A stretch of DNA of 64,000 nucleotides from the NCBI GenBank assembly GCA_028829895.1, contig CM054181.1, forward strand, positions 3,281,501 to 3,345,500. Reading direction: 5' to 3'. Positions 60,808-64,000 of the stretch are shown here, in pieces (the stretch's first letter is position 1; every line of letters starts with the position of its first letter). A program made the translations under genes and the position numbers. The notes beneath the pieces are model-generated. The model did not search any database. It saw only the letters and a program-made list of their open reading frames with translations, and was not told where the DNA came from. This stretch comes from Sinotaia quadrata (taxonomy: Eukaryota > Mollusca > Gastropoda > Architaenioglossa > Viviparidae).

Positions 60808-61205
60808 TCTATCACTGTCGCCATAAAGCCCATAGGATTGTTCACTGTAATAGGGTACTATCACTGTCGCCATAAAGCCCATAGGATTGTTCACTGTAAT
60901 AGGGTACTATCACTGTCGCCATAAAGCCCAAAGGATTGTTCACTGTAATAGGGTACTATCACTGTCGCCATAAAGACCATAGGATTGTTCACTGTAATAG
61001 GGTACTATCACTGTCGCCATAAAGCCCATAGGATTGTTCACTGTAATAGGGTACTATCACTGTCGCCATAAAGACCATATGATTGTTCACTGTAATAGGG
61101 TACTATCACTGTCGCCATAAAGACCATATGATTGTTCACTGTAATAGGGTACTATCACTGTTGCCATAAAGACCATAGGATTGTTCGCTGTAATAGGGTA
61201 CTATA
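60808..61205. repeat. Minisatellite, 49 bp x 8 (POPDC intron 2)
   Basis: The units read ACTATCACTGTCGCCATAAA, then GCCCATAGGATTG, then TTCACTGTAATAGGGT. Variants at GCCC/GACC and AGG/ATG define at least three copy types. Confidence 0.94.
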
Positions 61206-61650
61206 GAGGATGATGTTATTCATTACAGCCAGTCTCGGTAACCACCCCAAATAATGGAAGATCTTCTGAGGACGATGCCCAGTTTATCCAATGTTGGGTT
61301 GACCATAAAGGAAGACAACTGCAGTGTGATGTCATGACTGTTGGAACAAAATAGACGACTGCAGATGTTCAGAAGATCAACTCAATTAATGAACAAGATC
61401 TAAAAACAGTATATAACAATCGGGCTTGGCGTGATATATGAACTCTTGAACTTTCCGCGTATTAACTATTGTTCTTTTTATTACAATTTGTTATTAAAAT
61501 TCATTTATCTTTTTCCATTGTTGCATAATTTGATGTAACGACTGAAGTTAATGCTACATATGAGTAAATGGAAATGAAGTTAACGCTACATAGGAGTAAG
61601 CAGAAACATCGACAAGTAAATAGACAGGAACAACGGTAAAAGATCGATAC
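61205..61650 (-). other. POPDC intron 2, donor-proximal unique part
   Basis: Unique sequence after the exon 2 donor. No coding frame, structural RNA or known transposon was recognised. Confidence 0.5.
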
Positions 61651-61765
61651 CTGATAATGTTCGTGATTTTCTGACTGGAATGGCACCGAGTCATATTCGG
61701 CAGCATCAACGAATTGATTCACCTCAATGTAGTGTAGAAACAGACGTACATAGGTAACCTTCAGC
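61651..61765 (-). CDS. POPDC: POPDC exon 2 (phosphate-binding motif of the Popeye domain)
   Basis: This 115-nt exon lies between TATATTTCAG|GCTGAAGG and CATTATCAG|GTATCG. Its first G completes the AG left by exon 1 to give Arg, and 38 codons follow, ending in phase 0. The join reads LLKG-R-LKV, as in vertebrate Popeye proteins. FLHYI then leads into the cAMP-pocket region, here QFVDAAEYDS. The family consensus is close to F(L/I)DSPE(W/F): the Asp and Glu are kept, Ser-Pro is replaced by Ala-Ala and the aromatic residue is Tyr. The exon ends in HYQ, and VT comes from the next exon (YQVT for the family FQVT). The acceptor and first ~38 nt are also the unit of a minisatellite directly upstream. 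Confidence 0.91.
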
Positions 61766-62215
61766 CTGAAATATAAGGTAGAAACAGACGTACATAGGTA
61801 ACCTTCAGCCTGAAATATAAGGTAGAAATAGCCGTACATAGGTAACCTTCAGCCTGAAATATAGTGTAGTAACAGACGTACATAGGTAACCATCAGCCTG
61901 AAATATAAGGTAGAAATAGCCGTACATAGGTAACCTTCAGCCTGAAATATAGTGTAGTAACAGACGTACATAGGTAACCATCAGCCTGAAATATAGTGTA
62001 GTAACAGACGTACATAGGTAACCATCAGCCTGAAATATAGTGTAGTAACAGACGTACATAGGTAACCATCAGCCTGAAATGAGGTGCAGAAACAGACGTA
62101 CATAGGTAACCTTCAGCCTGAAATATAGTGTTGTAACAGACGTACATAGGTAACCATCAGCCTGAAATGAGGTGCAGAAACAGACGTACATACATATAAC
62201 CATCAGCCTGAAGTT
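61730..62215 (-). repeat. 44-bp minisatellite made from the POPDC exon 2 splice acceptor
   Basis: Eleven units carry a TTCAG|GCTGA(A/T)GG junction on the minus strand at 61765, 61809, 61853, 61897, 61941, 61985, 62029, 62073, 62117, 62161 and 62207. The spacing is 44 bp, except 46 bp for the most upstream. The unit holds the last bases of intron 1 and the first ~38 nt of exon 2. Only the 61765 copy continues into the rest of the exon. Unit ends share microhomology: exon ACTACATTGAGG against array ACTATATTTCAGG. Confidence 0.95.
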
Positions 62216-62309
62216 CAAGGTTCTTCTACAAAGTAAACGGGGAACGCTTATGCAGATTTTGCGCTAAATAATCGAATTTGGTTACCATTTAGCCTGAATA
62301 TAATAAAGA

Positions 62310-62765
62310 AATAGATGAACATAATTAAATTTCTTTTAGCACAGAATGTAATGTGTATATTTAATGATCATGATCAACCTCTGACTTAAAATATTAGAAA
62401 TAGATGAACATAATTAAATTTCTTTTAGCACAGAATGTAATGTGTATATTTAATGATCATGATCAACCTCTGACTTAAAATATTAGAAATAGATGAACAT
62501 AATTAAATTTCTTTTAGCACAGAATGTAATGTGTATATTTAATGATCATGATCAACCTCTGACTTAAAATATTAGAAATAGATGAACATAATTAAATTTC
62601 TTTTAGCACAGAATGTAATGTGTATATTTAATGATCATGATCAACCTCTGACTTAAAATATTAGAAATAGATGAACATAATTAACTTTCTTTTAGCACAG
62701 AATGTAATGTGTATATTTAATGATCATGATCAACCTCTGACTTAAAATATTAGAAATAGATGAGC
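62310..62765. repeat. Minisatellite, 89 bp x ~5 (POPDC intron 1)
   Basis: Near-identical 89-bp units start at ATAGATGAAC (62311, 62400, 62489 and on). Each contains AATGATCATGATCAACC, with an ATGATCAT palindrome. The copies differ by only a few bases, so the array is young. Confidence 0.93.
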
Positions 62766-63104
62766 ATCTGTAACTATCAAACTATCAGCCGCTGAAAGTG
62801 AAGACAAGAGAGGGCAGTACATGAATTTCACTATATAACACACCTGTATAGTTACAAGAGCATTGCTTCTAAAAAAAATTATTTAAAACCGAGTGAATTG
62901 ATAGATTAATATATGGAGATAGGTGAATAAGCGGATGAAGGGGCAGAAAGACAAATAGATACGAATACAGAGAGATGGATGGTTGAATAAATAAAATGGA
63001 TACACAGCTAGATGATGGCTGGATGAATAAATGGACATAGAAAGTCAAACCGACAGACACACAAACAGACAGACAGACAGGCATATTTTCTTTTCCCTAC
63101 CGAC
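62766..63104 (-). other. POPDC intron 1, donor-proximal part
   Basis: Intronic sequence after the exon 1 donor. It contains a degenerate tetranucleotide-like stretch (GATGGATGG, GATGAATAAATGG) at about 62920-63080 and an ACAGAC run near 63055-63080. No further coding signal was seen. Confidence 0.6.
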
Positions 63105-63778
63105 CTGCCTTTGAGCAGGATAGATACACGCTGGGCGCAGGGCGTGACACACTCCACAGCATACAGGCCACCCTTGCACAGACTCTGAACGGCCCCGATC
63201 TGACACAGTTCTGTAAATTCTGATTGCGACACTCGCAGGGGCTTAAAAACCTTGTTGAACAGGGCCACGTGCGTCACTGGCAGCCCCACCGGAAGCTGGC
63301 GGTACATCAGCCACCCGATGTGTCCGGCGTCGAAGAGGAAAAAGACGATATTCCAACCGAGAACGTCCGGCATGCAGATGAAAAGCCCCGCCCAGAGGAC
63401 AAAGAGCAGGAATGACACGAGGAGGAGACACCGGAGGAAGAGGACGTGGAAGCGGAAGGTGGAAGGCGTGAGGAAGGACACAGCCATGCAGAGGTTGGCC
63501 AGCTGGAACAGGGTATGCTGCGCGTCCTGCCATTTGTGGCAAGAAACTTGTTGCAAGGATTGGCCACGTGACCCCGACGGATCGCCGACGACGGGACCTG
63601 GGTCTGTCCTGAAATCGTGGTAGGTTGTGTTCCTGAGTGAGAAAGCTCCATTCCCATTATGACCGGTGGTGCCAGAAATGAATGACAGGTTCTGGTCCAC
63701 GAGTTCCAAGAACATGGCAGCAGCAGAGTGGGGAGACGTGGTCTCGGTAGTTAACAAGTGGGATTCATTGGCCATCAT
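63105..63778 (-). CDS. POPDC: Popeye domain-containing protein, exon 1 (first coding exon)
   Basis: Popeye proteins are three-pass membrane proteins that bind cAMP through a cytoplasmic Popeye domain and act at the plasma membrane, best known in muscle and epithelia. This exon gives 224 codons plus two bases. Residues 1-80 form a polar N-terminus with sequons at N4, N30 and N50, as expected for the extracellular end. C80-HKW-QDAQHTLFQLAN at 80-95 matches the conserved family entry motif. Hydrophobic segments lie at about 90-108, 111-136 and 139-159. The Popeye domain opens with FNKVFKPLRV (174-183) and reaches VSILLKG at 218-224. The start is the first Met after an in-frame TAA at 63857-63859 with no ATG between; a second ATG follows at once in better Kozak context. 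The exon ends AAAGGCAG|GTCGGT (phase 2), the expected intron position just after LLKG. It is much richer in GC than its surroundings. Confidence 0.93.
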
Positions 63779-64000
63779 CCTTCTGTTTCCTGAACTCCGG
63801 AAACGGCTTCTCTCTGGGCGTGTGGCTCGATTTTGTCCTAAGGAGGGCGTGGCCTCTTAGAAATTGTCACGCGTTGTCAACCTTTGTAACTCTGTGCAAC
63901 ATTTTGTAACTCTTTTCATTGTAACAATGCGTAGCTCTCTCAAGAAACATTTTACGTTGCTGTAATGTGACGTCTCCTCTTTTTGTTTGGTTGTTGTTGT
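63779..64000 (-). other. POPDC 5' flank / probable 5' UTR
   Basis: This sequence lies upstream of the POPDC start on the minus strand. An in-frame TAA at 63857-63859 closes the reading frame. A CRE-like half palindrome (GACGTCA, minus strand) lies near 63968. No TATA box or 5' UTR splice acceptor could be assigned with confidence; the promoter may be beyond the window. Confidence 0.4.

Noticed and set aside
63252..63623. Plus-strand 123-codon frame opposite POPDC exon 1
   Set aside because: Antisense shadow of the GC-rich coding exon; the minus-strand frame matches Popeye proteins.

Overview
The window looks like nuclear DNA of an invertebrate animal, probably a mollusc or another lophotrochozoan. 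This is inferred from spliced coding exons with GT/AG boundaries, AT-rich non-coding DNA, a degenerate non-LTR retrotransposon, a hAT-like terminal-inverted-repeat element and a very heavy load of microsatellites and minisatellites. Nothing bacterial or viral was recognised. The species cannot be fixed from the sequence alone.

One gene is well supported. It is a Popeye-domain (POPDC/BVES family) membrane protein on the minus strand, spread over about 12.6 kb at the right end (63778 down to about 51185). Five exons can be placed by reading across splice sites with matching phases: 63778-63105 (224 codons plus 2 nt), 61765-61651, 57934-57823, 53916-53749 and, less certainly, 51258-51185. The joined product is 357 aa if translation stops in exon 4, or 380 aa if exon 5 is used. 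Exon 1 encodes an extracellular N-terminus with three N-glycosylation sequons, three membrane segments and the start of the Popeye domain. Exons 2-4 complete the cyclic-nucleotide-binding fold, with a divergent phosphate-binding motif (FVDAAEY where the vertebrate family has FLDSPEW-like sequence). Its introns are filled almost entirely with tandem arrays.

The rest (1 to about 51 kb) shows no convincing gene. It is a patchwork of about 80 local tandem arrays, mostly with 20-100 bp units and mostly unrelated to one another. Between them lie two dispersed repeat families (called A and B here), a chimeric LINE remnant near 35 kb and a hAT-like element at 28.8-29.15 kb. Most long open frames come from arrays whose unit length is a multiple of three, often open on both strands, and are not treated as genes.

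The most striking observation is at 61730-62215. The 3' splice site of POPDC exon 2 and the first ~38 nt of that exon have been duplicated into an 11-copy, 44-bp minisatellite. This places ten extra acceptor-like sites upstream of the real one, and use of any of them would bring an in-frame TGA into the message. A second theme is that arrays arise inside otherwise alignable copies of families A and B at different internal positions, which gives a natural record of minisatellite birth.
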